Source of the DNA: Perkinsus chesapeaki
Lineage: Eukaryota; Perkinsozoa; Perkinsida; Perkinsidae
Reading direction: 5' to 3'
Assembly (NCBI GenBank): GCA_013115145.1
Contig: JAAPAO010000183.1
Coordinates: 1 to 56,866 of the forward strand
DNA: 56,866 nucleotides
Positions 1-10,566 of this stretch are shown in pieces. The notes beneath the pieces were generated by a model, which saw only the letters and a program-made list of their open reading frames with translations, had not been told where the DNA came from and did not search any database. The position numbers and the translations under genes are program-made. Position 1 is the stretch's first letter. Each line of letters begins with the position of its first letter.

Positions 1-1
1 A

Positions 2-532
2 CTACTTCGTATAAAGCCTTTGGGATTGTGTTACCAGAGTCGCCCATCGTCTACCGATAGTATCAATCGACGTCTCGATCACGACTCCGCCCACAAGATC
101 GCGACGAACGCAATAGCTGATGAGCACCCTCCCCATGAAGTGTACAATGAACTTGAGGGCCTCTTGGCGTTGTTCCAAAGGAAGTGACTCGTCGACGACT
201 CTTCTCGAATAGTTCTTCAATCCACCAGCAACGCATACGTCGTTCTTACAGTCTCTAGCGTAGTTGAAGTGACAGTCGGGCGTGTCGGCATAATGTAGAG
301 GAGAAGACCACTTCCAGTTGTAACTATCGTGACCGTACTTGACATTATCAGCCCAACTGGAATAGTTGCTCATCGGAACACCTTTACCCATGATATCATC
401 GATAGCATCTTGAGTTTCATCTTTAATACGATCTTGACTGAGTTGTGCTACAACAGCGTGGCCATCACTTCCCCATGCAAGAGCAACGGGAAGAGTTGTG
501 GCAGCGAGGATTGAGAGGATGGAAAATGTCAT
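2..532 (-). pseudogene. S1/P1-type nuclease copy 1, decayed and cut by the window edge
   Basis: The first ~135 residues match the other copies closely: signal peptide ending in ALA, mature Trp followed by GSDGH, SSWAD, LHY, and the conserved YARDC and KNYSRRVVDESLPLEQRQ stretches. After HFMG the reading leaves the family. Nucleotide comparison with the copy at 31323 shows about two extra bases near position 135, so the zinc-binding block DAHQPLH is lost and replaced by unrelated residues. A weak family-like frame then returns (DLVGG in place of DLGGN). The start is taken at the Met at 532 because the hydrophobic leader begins there; an in-frame Met at 547 is also possible. The rest of the gene lies left of the window. 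Seen: the frame damage and missing ligands. Inferred: no active enzyme. A sequencing indel is the main alternative. Confidence 0.72.
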
Positions 533-547
533 TGAGCAAGAGCCCAC

Positions 548-1135
548 TGGAAAAACAATCTATGAACAAGTCTGACAGCCAGAACCATTCTACGTGGTTA
601 GAATATACACTTAGCCCGCAGAAATCTTTGAGCTGAGTATCTTTCTAGCGTTGAAAATCTTAGGTGATATCCGCTAAGGGAATCTTCAGCTTCTAAATTT
701 AGCTTGCACTTATGAAGGAAAGATTGACAAGTCGCTCACTTTCTTCCATGGAATCATGAGCGATCACTGGACACGCCCATGATATCTATCAAGGGAGCTT
801 AGTGCGTGATTTAATGGGCGCTATTTGGCCAACTTAGGATGTGATGAGCCCTATGATGGGGCCCCCATCACACAAGCTTAAAGAAAGAAGATAGTGATAA
901 TTCATTAACTGACACTAACCGTCGGAATTGCGTTTGATGAGACTGACTGATTAACCGGGCACTCAAAGCTTACAATACAACCAAGAAACCTTACTATTAC
1001 AGTAATGAAAACATAAACAACACCTTGAGAGTAGTTTAGAGTATAGGTGTAAAAGGCAAGTAATAGCAACGCGTTATCCGCGACGGATTCTCACAATAAT
1101 AGGATACACGTTAATGAGATAGGCTTACAATTATC
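548..1135. other. Spacer between nuclease copies 1 and 2
   Basis: AT-rich spacer without a convincing ORF on either strand. It should hold the promoter of copy 1 and the 3' end of copy 2. I see no repeat or RNA gene. Confidence 0.5.
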
Positions 1136-2191
1136 TTAACAAGAGCAAGGTACATCACTGCCATAGCAGACAGGAACAGTCTGCCAGTACTTGCAATAGG
1201 AGCCAGGATAAGTTAGCTCACACTTTCTATCAGCCTCACTACAGTCTACAGGAGCGGCGGTAGTGGTGGAAGTAGTATCCTCAGGGAAGGCGTTATTCAT
1301 CACCCAAGCGAAGCGAACGGCAGCCTTAGCGAGCTGCTCCTTAACAGCTTCGAAGCGCTCCTCATAGTACTCCATGGGCAACACATCGCCATCGAGAACT
1401 TCGCTGCCATTAGCATGTTTGTACGCATCAGTACAAGCGGTAACAGCGGTTTCAGACGCCATAGTGACAACACATTCATCGAGACCGTTCTTCTCACAGT
1501 CTTCGAGCCACTCGGGGATTTTGTCGTAGAAGGCTCCACCCTCTCCGAGCTCCTTCTCGAGATCGGCTTCGGTGATGCTCCAGAACATATCTCGCTCGGC
1601 TACAGGCGTGTCGTAGTTGAAGTCCTGCTGGATGTACTCATCACCATAATCAGATCCCTCAAACTCATCGATGAGCTTCTCGTCCCAAACCTTGTGCAAT
1701 GTTGCACTCTTATCATCAGCAAACTCGTAGTCAACGTAGATAGCGTTTCCACCGGCGTCAGAGTAGCGGCCCACATGGAGAGGTTGATGAACATCACCCA
1801 TAAAATGGGTAAGGAACTTCAGGGCAACTTGACGTTGCTCAAGTGGTAAGCTCTCATCGACGACTTGACGAGTGTAGTTCTTAATAGCACCAACAACACA
1901 GTAGTCATCCTTACAGTCGTGAGCATAGATGAACTCGCAGTTGTCAGCATCAGCATAATGAAGGCCAGAGGACCACTTCCACTGTTTCTTGTCAGGCCCA
2001 TGAAGGACACTGTCTGCCCATGTCGAGTAGTCGGCAAGCCTAGTGCCCTCGCCCATAATATCGGCCACAGCCTTATTAGCATTGTCATTGAAGTACTTCG
2101 CGGCGGTATCAGCTATAGTAGCATGACCGTCGGGGCCCCAAGCGAAAACAGCAGGGATGGCGAGGACGACGAGACTTGCACGGTTGAACAT
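1136..2191 (-). CDS. Secreted S1/P1-type zinc nuclease with six-Cys tail (copy 2)
   Basis: Predicted 351-residue single-strand-specific nuclease of the S1/P1 family (three-zinc phosphodiesterase acting on single-stranded DNA/RNA and 3'-nucleotides in characterised members). A signal peptide of ~17 residues precedes Trp18, which would become the N-terminal zinc ligand. All nine usual ligands are visible: Trp18, His23, Asp60, His78, His129, Asp133, His139, His166 and Asp170. The body ends near residue 305, followed by a short Thr/Ala-rich linker and a tail with six Cys in the motif DC-x6-C...GSYCKYW...VC...PCSC. There is no intron, although neighbouring non-nuclease genes are full of them. It is closest to copy 3 and shares the insertion FNYDTPVAERDMFW that copies 5-8 lack. 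Secretion and folding with disulfides are inferred. Confidence 0.94.
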   Translation of the reverse strand: MFNRASLVVLAIPAVFAWGPDGHATIADTAAKYFNDNANKAVADIMGEGTRLADYSTWADSVLHGPDKKQWKWSSGLHYADADNCEFIYAHDCKDDYCVVGAIKNYTRQVVDESLPLEQRQVALKFLTHFMGDVHQPLHVGRYSDAGGNAIYVDYEFADDKSATLHKVWDEKLIDEFEGSDYGDEYIQQDFNYDTPVAERDMFWSITEADLEKELGEGGAFYDKIPEWLEDCEKNGLDECVVTMASETAVTACTDAYKHANGSEVLDGDVLPMEYYEERFEAVKEQLAKAAVRFAWVMNNAFPEDTTSTTTAAPVDCSEADRKCELTYPGSYCKYWQTVPVCYGSDVPCSC

Positions 2192-3359
2192 AATGTGGAG
2201 AAAATAATAAACTGAGGTAAGACGTTAGTAATGTTACGAATAAAGAGAAGATTAGGTATCACGCAAAACTCAGCTCACACATTGGTGTTGTTTGTCACGT
2301 TTGGTATTTTCACGGAGCTTCGTAACTTGCTAGCCAGCAAACAAAGCTCTAGCTTAGCCGAGCCTCCCGTCCCTTGTGGCGAGGGCTCCTCTACCAGCAA
2401 AGCATCCCTCCTAGTTCATGCCAGCTTATCAGCTGCTCAATGAATCGCTTCAGCACTCTCAGCATCTATTTTTTGACAGTGTAGTGCGCCAAACTGACTT
2501 GTAGACGACAAGATAGGGAGACTAGACAACACAAGGCAGCCCGCAAGTGTCGAGGCCGGATGTTGCGGGCCAATTATGGTCGACATAGTGGGGTCGGTTC
2601 CGTCGCTCACATGTGCTGTACAGCTACAGACTTCCATCCCACTGACTGGAATCCGGGATACATCCACTAACATTTTGGTGATCCCCAAACGGCATGGGGT
2701 AATTCAAATTGGCGTTGACGGCCAGGCCTTGTGCATGCGTGCAACCTCACAAGGACAATCGTCGTTAAGGTCCGACCTACGTGCAGTAGTCTATGCTAGC
2801 CAATTTAGCAATACATAAAGTACGTATGCTGCAGTGCTACAACTAACGATTATCTAACTTGATAAGCAATCTATATGTTCAAGCACTGTTGTTCCCTAGA
2901 GTGGATGAGGCTATCTTCACGCTCCCTTTATGGTAGAGAGCGTGGTTTGCAAGGCCTTCCAACAGTAAGGATAGCCTAACTAGTGGACTAGCCTTCTTCG
3001 GCGTTGGACTACTAGTGAGATAAAAATATTTTCATTTATAGTTATAGTGTTGCTTACGTAATTATATACATAAACTCACGCCTTCCAACTATCACGAAAG
3101 TTAGAATAGAAAATAACGGGTCGGGCCACGACCCGTCAAGCTCTTACACTCAAAACACAACCTTACGCAACTTCAAAGAAACTTGAACCGCTTTGGCGGG
3201 ATAGCTCTACATATAGGATACACAGCCAGAGAAAAAGTCACTGGCCTGCGGTATAAAGTACCGTGGACAATTACATTGCAAGAAGAATCTAAAAAGTAGC
3301 GAATATTTACACGATCTTCTAGCAACTACCCAAAAACAAAGAATACCCATAAAGGGGCC
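2192..3359. other. Spacer between nuclease copies 2 and 3
   Basis: 1.2 kb with no assignable gene. A plus-strand stretch at 2576-2818 reads open for 80 codons and could be an exon of an unknown protein, but no signal peptide, motif or splice model supports it. Confidence 0.4.
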
Positions 3360-4415
3360 TTAACAAGAGCAAGGTACGTTACTGCCATAGCAGACAGGTA
3401 CAGTCTGCCAGTACTTGCAATAGGAGCCAGGATAAGTTAGCTCACACTTCTTATCAGCCGCACCACACTCAACGGGCGAGGGAGAAGTCGTAACAGTAGT
3501 ATCCTCAGGAAAGGCATTATTCATCACCCAAGCGAAGCGAACGGCACCCTTAGCAAGCTGCTCCTTCACAACCTCGACACGATTATTATAGTAATCCATA
3601 GGGAGAACATCACCATTGAGAATCTCTTCACCATCGAGATGTCTGTAAGCATCGGAGCATGCAACAGCGCCAGTCTCCGAAACCATATTGTTGACGCACT
3701 CGTCGAGACCATTGGCTTCACAATCGGCGAGCCACTCGGGGACCTTATCGTGGAAAGCACCACCCTCCTTGAGTTCGTCAAGAATATCAGACTCGGTGAT
3801 GCCCCAGAATATATCTCTGTCGGCCAAAGGAGTGCTATAGTTGAAGTCCTGTTGAACGTAGTCGTCACCAAACTGGCTACCTTCCAACTGATCGATCATC
3901 TTCTCGTCCCAGGCCTTGTGGAGAGCACCATGCTCGAAGTTAGCGAACTTCATATCAACATGAATAGTGTTGCCACCGTAATCAGAACGTCTGCCGACAT
4001 GAAGAGGCTGATGAATGTCACCCATAAAGTGCATGAGGAACTTCAGTGCCACTTGCCTCTGCTCAAGGGGAAGGGTGACATCGGACACTTGACGAGTATA
4101 GTTCTTAATGGCACCAGCAACACAGTAATCGTCCTTGCAGTCTCGGGAGTAGACAAACTGGCAGTTGTCAACGTCGGCGTAATGAAGCCCCGAGGACCAG
4201 GCCCACTCGTCGTGATCGGGACCATGAAGAACGGTATCAGGCCAGCTGGCTGAGTCGGCCATCCTGACACCTTCACCCATAATCTCGGCTACGGCCTTCT
4301 TGGCATTGTCGTTGAAGAACTTGTTACCTGTGTCGGCTACGGTAGCATGACCATCAGGTCCCCATGCGACAATGGCAGGAATGGTTATAGAAGCGAGCAA
4401 GGCCTTGGTGAACAT
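3360..4415 (-). CDS. Secreted S1/P1-type zinc nuclease with six-Cys tail (copy 3)
   Basis: 351 residues if started at the Met at 4415, which opens a clean leader (MFTKALLASITIPAIVA) before the mature Trp. The frame stays open upstream to 4586, but those 57 residues are polar and unlike any other copy, so I reject that start. All ligand blocks are present: WGPDGH, SWPD, LHYAD, HFMGDIHQPLH and LHKAWD. The linker is short (TVTTSPSP) and the six-Cys tail is almost identical to copy 2. Copies 2 and 3 form one subgroup, with the shared insertion FNYSTPLADRDIFWGITE. Intronless. Inferred role: secreted nuclease. Confidence 0.94.
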   Translation of the reverse strand: MFTKALLASITIPAIVAWGPDGHATVADTGNKFFNDNAKKAVAEIMGEGVRMADSASWPDTVLHGPDHDEWAWSSGLHYADVDNCQFVYSRDCKDDYCVAGAIKNYTRQVSDVTLPLEQRQVALKFLMHFMGDIHQPLHVGRRSDYGGNTIHVDMKFANFEHGALHKAWDEKMIDQLEGSQFGDDYVQQDFNYSTPLADRDIFWGITESDILDELKEGGAFHDKVPEWLADCEANGLDECVNNMVSETGAVACSDAYRHLDGEEILNGDVLPMDYYNNRVEVVKEQLAKGAVRFAWVMNNAFPEDTTVTTSPSPVECGAADKKCELTYPGSYCKYWQTVPVCYGSNVPCSC

Positions 4416-5456
4416 AATGAACAAATTACAAGTTGTGGTTGTGTAAGCAAAGTGCTTGGCCTTTAGCTGCCTGCTAGCGTCGAGGCGTAGCTTATAGCGG
4501 CTAAGATTCCCTGGGCCTGCGTCGGTAGACAGCCGGTAAACGGGCGGCTTGGATGAAAGTGACGCTTGCAAGCTCTCTGAATACATTACAGAGAATCATA
4601 TTTGTAGATATTGATGTGCACTAGTTCTAGCAGACCATCGAGGCTTCAACAATAGGTTCCACTGGAGACAACTATTGTGTCCAGGGGCGCAGTAGTTCCC
4701 ATTCGGCCCTTGTACCGGGGTCGACAGAAAAAACAAATAGATACGTAGGCGGTGGTTCTCCGATAATGGGGATCACCGCATATAAGGACGTTGAAGTTGG
4801 CATCCCCACCGTTCCTCGAGCTTCTGGAGGTCCAACGTAGCGTGAGCGTATCGGGGACAGGTCGTTGTGTTGACTCCGCGCGTGGCATCCGGGCTATTGA
4901 TAGCGGTCGGCGAAACCACGCCGCACTATAGTACGCAACACTTGAGGGGCATTGTTATAGTTTCTAGAGTAGCAACTGTAACCAGCTATCATTCTTAGCA
5001 CATACATAAGTACATCGCCACCTTAGTGGGCCATCAGACAACACAGACCAAAGTGTGGAGCTGCTTCACTGAAGCACCATCGCCCACGGGCCACTAGCGT
5101 AATATTTCTGGATCAACTTTACGACTAAGTATGTCCCTTTCAGAGCACTCGCACTGATTATTTCACCCCGCGCTGTGCTATACAGGCTACGATTCACGTT
5201 CGACAACAGGAAGCCATCAATCTTACAGTAGCCGCTTAGTAACACAAGTCTCCTGAAAGATTGGCAAAAACTATGTTACGCTTGAAAGGAACAGAGAAAA
5301 CGCAAAGATTATGTACAACGCCTGTACTACAGGCTACAACATAAAGTTAGTCGCGCACAATACGTCCGCATGCTCGAAGAGCACTGTGAAAAATGAGCTA
5401 TACAAAGGCACCAACAGGCGCGGCAAAAGTCACTAAAAACAAACCGAGATCGGCGT
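4416..5456. other. Spacer between nuclease copies 3 and 4
   Basis: About 1 kb. It contains the 171-nt open extension upstream of copy 3, probably untranslated. No other gene, RNA or repeat recognised. Confidence 0.45.
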
Positions 5457-6533
5457 CTAGCACGAGCAAGGCGTACTAGTTCCAAAACAGGTAGGCTCAT
5501 CTAACCAGTACTTGCAGTAGGACCCGGGAACCTCCATGGCACATGCCTTATCAGTCTCTGTGCAATCGAAAGGGAGCAGAGTGGTAGTTGCCGTAGTAGG
5601 AGCAGCAGTAGTGGAAGAGCTTGAAGGCAAAATAGTATTAAGCAACCAAGCAAGACGAACACCCCCCTTGGCGATCTGCTCCTCGACAGTGGCAATCCGA
5701 GTGTCGTAGTACTCACGGGGCAGCACCGAGCCTTCGACCACTGGAGTCCCGTCAACATTGGTATAGGCCAACGTGCATGATAGCTGAGCGTCGAGATCGA
5801 CCATGTCATTGAGGCACTGGTCAAAGTCATGCTCACAGTCAGATAACCAAGATTCCACCTGGACAGCATACTCGCCGCCCTTCTGAAGCTTCTTGCCAAT
5901 ACTCTCTACGATAGAACTCCAGAAGCGAGTCCTGTCTCGCTGTGGGACATCCTCGCGCTGCATGATATAGTCGCCGGCGTAGCGGTCCATCTCCCACTGG
6001 TCAAGGAGGCTGAAATCCCATACGAAGTGAAGATTGGTAGTGACAAAGTTGGCGAACTCGATCTTCACGTTCGTGTAGATACCCGTTGAGTCCGATAAGT
6101 TTCCACCGTGCAGCGGCTGGTGGATATCAGCCATAAGGTGGACCACGAACTTCATAGCAGTCTGCCTCTCAGACAAAGGCAGCGACTCGTCAACAACTCG
6201 TTGAGTGTAGTTCTTGAGACCGCCAGCCACGCACAAGTCATCCTTGCAATCGCGGGAGTACACGAAGTGGCAGTCTTGAGTATCAGCATGATGAAGAGCT
6301 CCAGACCATCCCCACACTGAGGTGACATCTTCAGGGCCCTCGAAAGCAGCATAGTCGGGCCAACTGGCATAGTCAGCGAGCCTTACGCCCTCGCCCATAA
6401 TAGCATCATGAGCCTTCCGAGCCTCGGGAGTCAAACGGAACCCAGCAATGGTTGCCACTGCACCATGACCATCAAGGCCCCACGCGGCTGCGAGAGGGAG
6501 GGCGGAGGCGAGGATAGCAATAGAAGAGACCAT
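5457..6533 (-). CDS. Secreted S1/P1-type zinc nuclease, most divergent copy (copy 4)
   Basis: 358 residues, signal peptide of ~17 residues then mature Trp-Gly-Leu-Asp-Gly-His. Ligands are all kept: Trp/His of WGLDGH, Asp of SWPD, His of LHHAD, His/Asp/His of HLMADIHQPLH (Gly before Asp is Ala here), and His/Asp of NLHFVWD. The linker is long and Ser/Thr-rich (SSSSTTAAPTTATTT) before a six-Cys tail of the same spacing (GSYCKYWLDEPTC...PCSC), but with clearly different sequence from the near-identical tails of copies 2, 3 and 5. This copy therefore seems outside the recent gene-conversion exchange. Intronless. Confidence 0.93.
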   Translation of the reverse strand: MVSSIAILASALPLAAAWGLDGHGAVATIAGFRLTPEARKAHDAIMGEGVRLADYASWPDYAAFEGPEDVTSVWGWSGALHHADTQDCHFVYSRDCKDDLCVAGGLKNYTQRVVDESLPLSERQTAMKFVVHLMADIHQPLHGGNLSDSTGIYTNVKIEFANFVTTNLHFVWDFSLLDQWEMDRYAGDYIMQREDVPQRDRTRFWSSIVESIGKKLQKGGEYAVQVESWLSDCEHDFDQCLNDMVDLDAQLSCTLAYTNVDGTPVVEGSVLPREYYDTRIATVEEQIAKGGVRLAWLLNTILPSSSSTTAAPTTATTTLLPFDCTETDKACAMEVPGSYCKYWLDEPTCFGTSTPCSC

Positions 6534-7303
6534 AACGGTAGAGATATAAAGTGGATAGCGGTTTTAGTTCACGCGCGCCAGAACGCTAGCCCTACCAAGC
6601 TGTGGATACTTAGCTACGCTTAGGCTGACTGAGGCTGTCCCGCACATCTTGCAACTCGGACTTTCTTGATTACGATCCACTAACATTTGAACAATTGCTT
6701 TGACGAGCTTTCGACGACACAGCGAATTGTACACAAGCTTTTATATACACCAGAGACCTCCTCAGCCTACAACAAGGCGAACACCGTCCCCCCCGGACGA
6801 CTTTTATTCTTCATTAAATACTCATCAAAACCCCGGACGCTTTGATAAAAAGCCCAGTAGGATCTGCAATGGGGCTGAGAGCTTCTATCTACTACTCTAC
6901 AAAAGGCTCTAAAGTGTCTTCATAGTTATACACAATACTCATTAACATCTCTAAAGAATCTCAAGTTCGGTGTAGTACTCGCATTCAAGGTAATGTTACG
7001 ATGTTCTTTGAACTAAATACGCTTCATAATACCCGTGATCAATGTATTGGTTGCAAGAATAAACCAGCAACTGACTAACACAGAGCAACAAGATGCACAT
7101 AGTAAACAAGTCTCCAGCTACAGTGTGAGCTGTTGCTAGCATTATAGTGATAGCGTTGGTAAAACCTACCGGTTAGACCGGTCTATCCATACTGTGTACT
7201 ATAGACCATAGAAAAAGTTAAAATTTTAGAATACACGTTCGGATTACTAGAAATACAGTAGTAATACATAAAGCAAAAAATGGCAGAAACAGCCTTCACG
7301 TTA
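6534..7303. other. Spacer between nuclease copies 4 and 5
   Basis: No gene recognised. A small inverted repeat, ACCGGTTAGACCGGT, lies near 7168-7182. Confidence 0.45.
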
Positions 7304-8317
7304 TTAACAAGAGCAAGGTACATCACTGCCATAGCAGACAGGAACAGTCTGCCAGTACTTGCAATAGGAGCCAGGATAAGTTAGCTCACACTTCTTATCA
7401 GCCTCACTACAGTCAATTGGAGCAGGACTGGTAGTGGCCTCTTGATCGGCGAACAAATAGTCCAACAGCCAAGTAAGGCGAACGCCACCTTTTGCTAACT
7501 GTTCCTTGGTAGGCTCGATACGACTTTCATAATATTCCATTGGCAAGACATCATTATCTCTCACAGCAGATCCATTAACATGCTTATAGCTATAATCACA
7601 GGCAGCTTTGGCAGTCTCATCAACCCACTTATCAATACACGCATCAAGTCCATACTTTTCACAGTCCTCGATCCATTCTTCAACGTCACTGGCGTATCTT
7701 CCACCTTTACCAAGCTCGTCGCTCACAGCCTCCTCAGTAATAGCCCAGTAAGGCTCACCGTCAACATGCTCACCACGACCTTGAAATTCATATAGTAGCT
7801 TAGAGTCCCAAGTGGAATGGAGATTAGTACGGTCATAACGACCAAACTCGAGGTCGACGTCGATCTTGTTTCCTCCGAGGTCCTCAGGCTTCCCAGCGTG
7901 TAGCGGCTGATGTGCATCACCAACAAAGTGGACAATGAACTTAAGAGCCTGCTGGCGCTGTTCTAGAGGCAACGACTCGTCAACGACCCTCCTCGAATAG
8001 TTCTTCAACGCACCGGCAACACAAACGTCGTCAGGACAGTCACGAGCATACTCGAACTTGCAGTTAGGCGGATTAACATAATGTAGGGCAGAAGACCACT
8101 TCCAGTTGTAATCATCAGGACCGTACTTGACATCATCAGCCCAACTGGAATAGTTGCTCATCGGAACACCTTTACCCATGATATCATCGATAGCGTCTTG
8201 AGTTTCAACTTTAATACGATCTTGACTGAGCTGTGCTACAACAGCGTGGCCATCACTTCCCCATGCAAGAGCAACGGGAAGGGCTGCGGCAGCGAAAGAT
8301 ACGAGGCGTAGGCTCAT
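7304..8317 (-). CDS. Secreted S1/P1-type zinc nuclease with six-Cys tail (copy 5)
   Basis: 337 residues: signal peptide ending ALA, mature WGSDGH, SSWAD, LHYVN, HFVGDAHQPLH, NLHSTWD. The body belongs to the subgroup of copies 1, 6, 7 and 8 (shared LSQDRIK, DIMGKGVPM, YSRRVVDESLPLEQRQ, DYSYKHVNGSAVRDND) and lacks the insertion of copies 2 and 3. Its last ~37 codons, however, are almost base-for-base those of copy 2. This mix of a subgroup-B body with a subgroup-A tail points to gene conversion or tail exchange. Very short linker (TTSPAP). Intronless. All nine zinc ligands are present, so activity is likely. Confidence 0.94.
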   Translation of the reverse strand: MSLRLVSFAAAALPVALAWGSDGHAVVAQLSQDRIKVETQDAIDDIMGKGVPMSNYSSWADDVKYGPDDYNWKWSSALHYVNPPNCKFEYARDCPDDVCVAGALKNYSRRVVDESLPLEQRQQALKFIVHFVGDAHQPLHAGKPEDLGGNKIDVDLEFGRYDRTNLHSTWDSKLLYEFQGRGEHVDGEPYWAITEEAVSDELGKGGRYASDVEEWIEDCEKYGLDACIDKWVDETAKAACDYSYKHVNGSAVRDNDVLPMEYYESRIEPTKEQLAKGGVRLTWLLDYLFADQEATTSPAPIDCSEADKKCELTYPGSYCKYWQTVPVCYGSDVPCSC

Positions 8318-9663
8318 GGAGAGGGAAATTGAAACACGAACTGTAGGAGGCAGTAGACGGCCGTTTCTCGATGGCGAAGACCACTCAACGCTCTACCGTA
8401 AACCTCGGGATCCGACGCTAGCAAGTTGTCTACGCTCTACGCTAGAGAGCTAGAAGCTAAAACTTCTTCGCGGGTTCGATCCGCGGCAGGGACATTTTTA
8501 CCCCGAAAACTCAAGGCGACCCCAACAGGCAGACTATCAGCGACCGGCTGGGTCTCACCCCTGATTATGTCCATCAGTTGGATATCCGAAGCCTGCAGCC
8601 TTGATACGAGCTCAAGACCAGGCTGCCAGGCTACTTTGGGTGACCTGGGAATCTGACGTGCGACAGCCGGAGTTGCACATCTGCACGAGCTGATGTGGGG
8701 GAGTTCCCACCGGCATCACCAACCGCGATCAGATCTCGGTGATCAGTTTCTGCACATTCCCGATGAAACACAGCATAAGCTGTTTCAACCGTATCTGCCT
8801 CAGAAGGGCAGAGTTCGAAAGAGAAGCGGGAACGGGCGAATCGGACGATAATGTACCGGTTGGTGACCTGGTATTCGCCATCTGACGTGACAATCCACAG
8901 AGTAAATCCCTTGTCCCTCCCGAAACTGAAAGGATTATCTGGTCAGGTTGATCCGGCGAAGCTGATAAAACTTGACGGAGGAAAGAATCCGGGCGCAAAT
9001 ACAGCTGGACGTGATAATACAGGACGTGACGGAAGGCGACGGGCTGCTTCGTCGTCTTCCGTACTACGAAGTGCGTAGTAATTAGACAGATCCAGTTTAT
9101 CAGTGAAAAGAAGCGGCATGTTGGTTACCGAGCGACGCGTGTCAGCAGTGACAAGGTGCAAAGGTAAAGTCTCCCTCTGCACCTTGTCATTGCTGGGGAT
9201 TTCCCTGGGAAGCGACTGGCAGCTGCTGACCCTAACAATATTGCTGCATCAATCATCTGATGGACGCCCGATGTTTGTGGTTTTTGTATCAACCAGAAAC
9301 TAGTCAGTAAGCTGACAACACAACTCAATCATCGACTCTCAATACCATTATGTATGATACCACTAAGGCTAGCTACGACGCGTCCTAGGTGGTACGATGT
9401 AAGCTTGATGTGTTATTGTAAGTAAGCAGTAGGCCTGTCTACTATGGCACTATTCCAAAGACAAAAAAGTGCAGCGGCGGAAAAAGCAAGAAAGCATGCC
9501 AAATGCATATTGATACACCGTGGGAGATACAATGCCGACACAATGGCAGGACGAATAAACTGGAGCATTTTGTGGATCCTTCGGAGCTCGTATTTGAGAT
9601 AGTGAGTTCGAAGAATCCACTCGCGCTCCTCATTAGTCTCACCGCAACCGGTGGGATGGAGTT
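8318..9663. other. Spacer between nuclease copies 5 and 6, with possible coding relic
   Basis: The minus strand reads open for about 100 codons across roughly 8640-8950 (including GFTLWI and ELCPSEADTVETAYAVFH), which looks protein-like but has no start and no family that I recognise. A T-arm-like hairpin sits at about 8466-8484. From ~9305 onward the sequence is a diverged duplicate of 12320-12700. Confidence 0.4.
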
Positions 9664-9720
9664 CTACGAACTTCGTAGGTTAGGAGTTCTAGGAGCATTT
9701 ATACCAACAAACACGTAGTC
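9305..9720. repeat. Downstream flank of copy 6, paralogous to the flank of copy 7
   Basis: Colinear similarity with 12320-12720: shared blocks include GACAACACAACTCAA, TCTCAATACCA, the stretch from 'gatgtaag' to 'tctact', and a GAACTTCG-(t/c)-AGGTTAG block beside the stop codons. It reads as an old segmental duplication carrying a nuclease gene plus ~400 bp of 3' flank. The partner segment is 12320-12720. Confidence 0.7.
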
Positions 9721-10566
9721 CAATAGCCAAGTGAGGCGAACGCCACCTTTTGCCAACTGCTCCTTCACCACTTCGATACGACTTTCATAATATTCCATGG
9801 GAAGATAATCATTATTTCTCACAGCAGACCCATTAACATGCTTATAGCTATAATCACAGGCAGCTTTGGCAGTCTCATCGAGCCAGGTATCGATACACGC
9901 ATCAAGTCCATACTTCTCACAGTCCTCGATCCACGCTTGAACATCACTGGCGTATCTTCCGCCTTCAGCAAGCTCCTCGCTCACAGCCTCCTCAGTGATA
10001 GCCCAATACGGCTCATCAGGAGCGCGACGACCTCGTCCTTGGAGCTCGTAAAGGAGAGCCGAGTCCCAAGTGGAATGGAGGTTAGTCTCCTGATGACGCG
10101 CGAAACCGAGGCTAACGCGGATTGCGTTGCCGCCACGGTCTTCGGGTTTGCCGGCATGTATTGGTTGATGAGCGTCCCCAGCAAAGTGGACGATAAATTT
10201 GAGAGCCTCTTCGCGTTGTTGCAACGGCAAAGACGTATCAACCAATCTCCTCGAATAGTTCTTCAACGCACCGGCAACGCAGAAATCGTCAGGACAATCA
10301 CGGGCATAATTCAGCTTGCAATCGGGTGTGTTAACATAATGAAGTGGGCCTGACCATTTCCACTCATCGTAGCTCCTGATCTCATCAGCCCAGCTGGAAT
10401 AGTCGGTCATCGGAACACCTTTACCCATGATATCATCGATAGCATCTTGAGTTTCATCTTTAATACGATCTTGACTGAGTTGTGCTACAACAGCGTGGCC
10501 ATCACTTCCCCATGCAAGAGCAACGGGAAGAGTTGTGGCAGCGAACGGTACGAGGCGAAGGTACAT
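9664..10566 (-). CDS. Secreted S1/P1-type zinc nuclease without Cys tail (copy 6)
   Basis: 300 residues from the Met at 10566 (leader MYLRLVPFAATTLPVALA); the open frame to 10629 adds a polar stretch and is not used. Ligands are complete: WGSDGH, SSWAD, LHYVN, HFAGDAHQPIH, NLHSTWD. The protein stops just after the body (TWLLDYVFVGIN then a short unrelated end), so linker and six-Cys tail are absent. The downstream DNA resembles that downstream of copy 7, suggesting that the two arose by a duplication after the tail was lost. Intronless; probably active and secreted as a plain catalytic domain (inference). Confidence 0.92.
   Translation of the reverse strand: MYLRLVPFAATTLPVALAWGSDGHAVVAQLSQDRIKDETQDAIDDIMGKGVPMTDYSSWADEIRSYDEWKWSGPLHYVNTPDCKLNYARDCPDDFCVAGALKNYSRRLVDTSLPLQQREEALKFIVHFAGDAHQPIHAGKPEDRGGNAIRVSLGFARHQETNLHSTWDSALLYELQGRGRRAPDEPYWAITEEAVSEELAEGGRYASDVQAWIEDCEKYGLDACIDTWLDETAKAACDYSYKHVNGSAVRNNDYLPMEYYESRIEVVKEQLAKGGVRLTWLLDYVFVGINAPRTPNLRSS

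Noticed and set aside
1415-1849. 144-codon ORF antisense to nuclease copy 2 (and similar ones antisense to copies 3 and 6)
   Set aside because: Shadow frames of the conserved nuclease coding sequence; their protein similarity only mirrors the sense strand.
2231-2443. 70-codon plus-strand ORF beside nuclease copy 2
   Set aside because: No motif, signal peptide or conserved partner in the other spacers.
8462-8490. tRNA T-arm (CGCGGGTTCGATCCGCG) suggesting a tRNA gene
   Set aside because: Only the T-arm is present. No acceptor stem partner, D-arm or anticodon arm lies upstream within tRNA distance.
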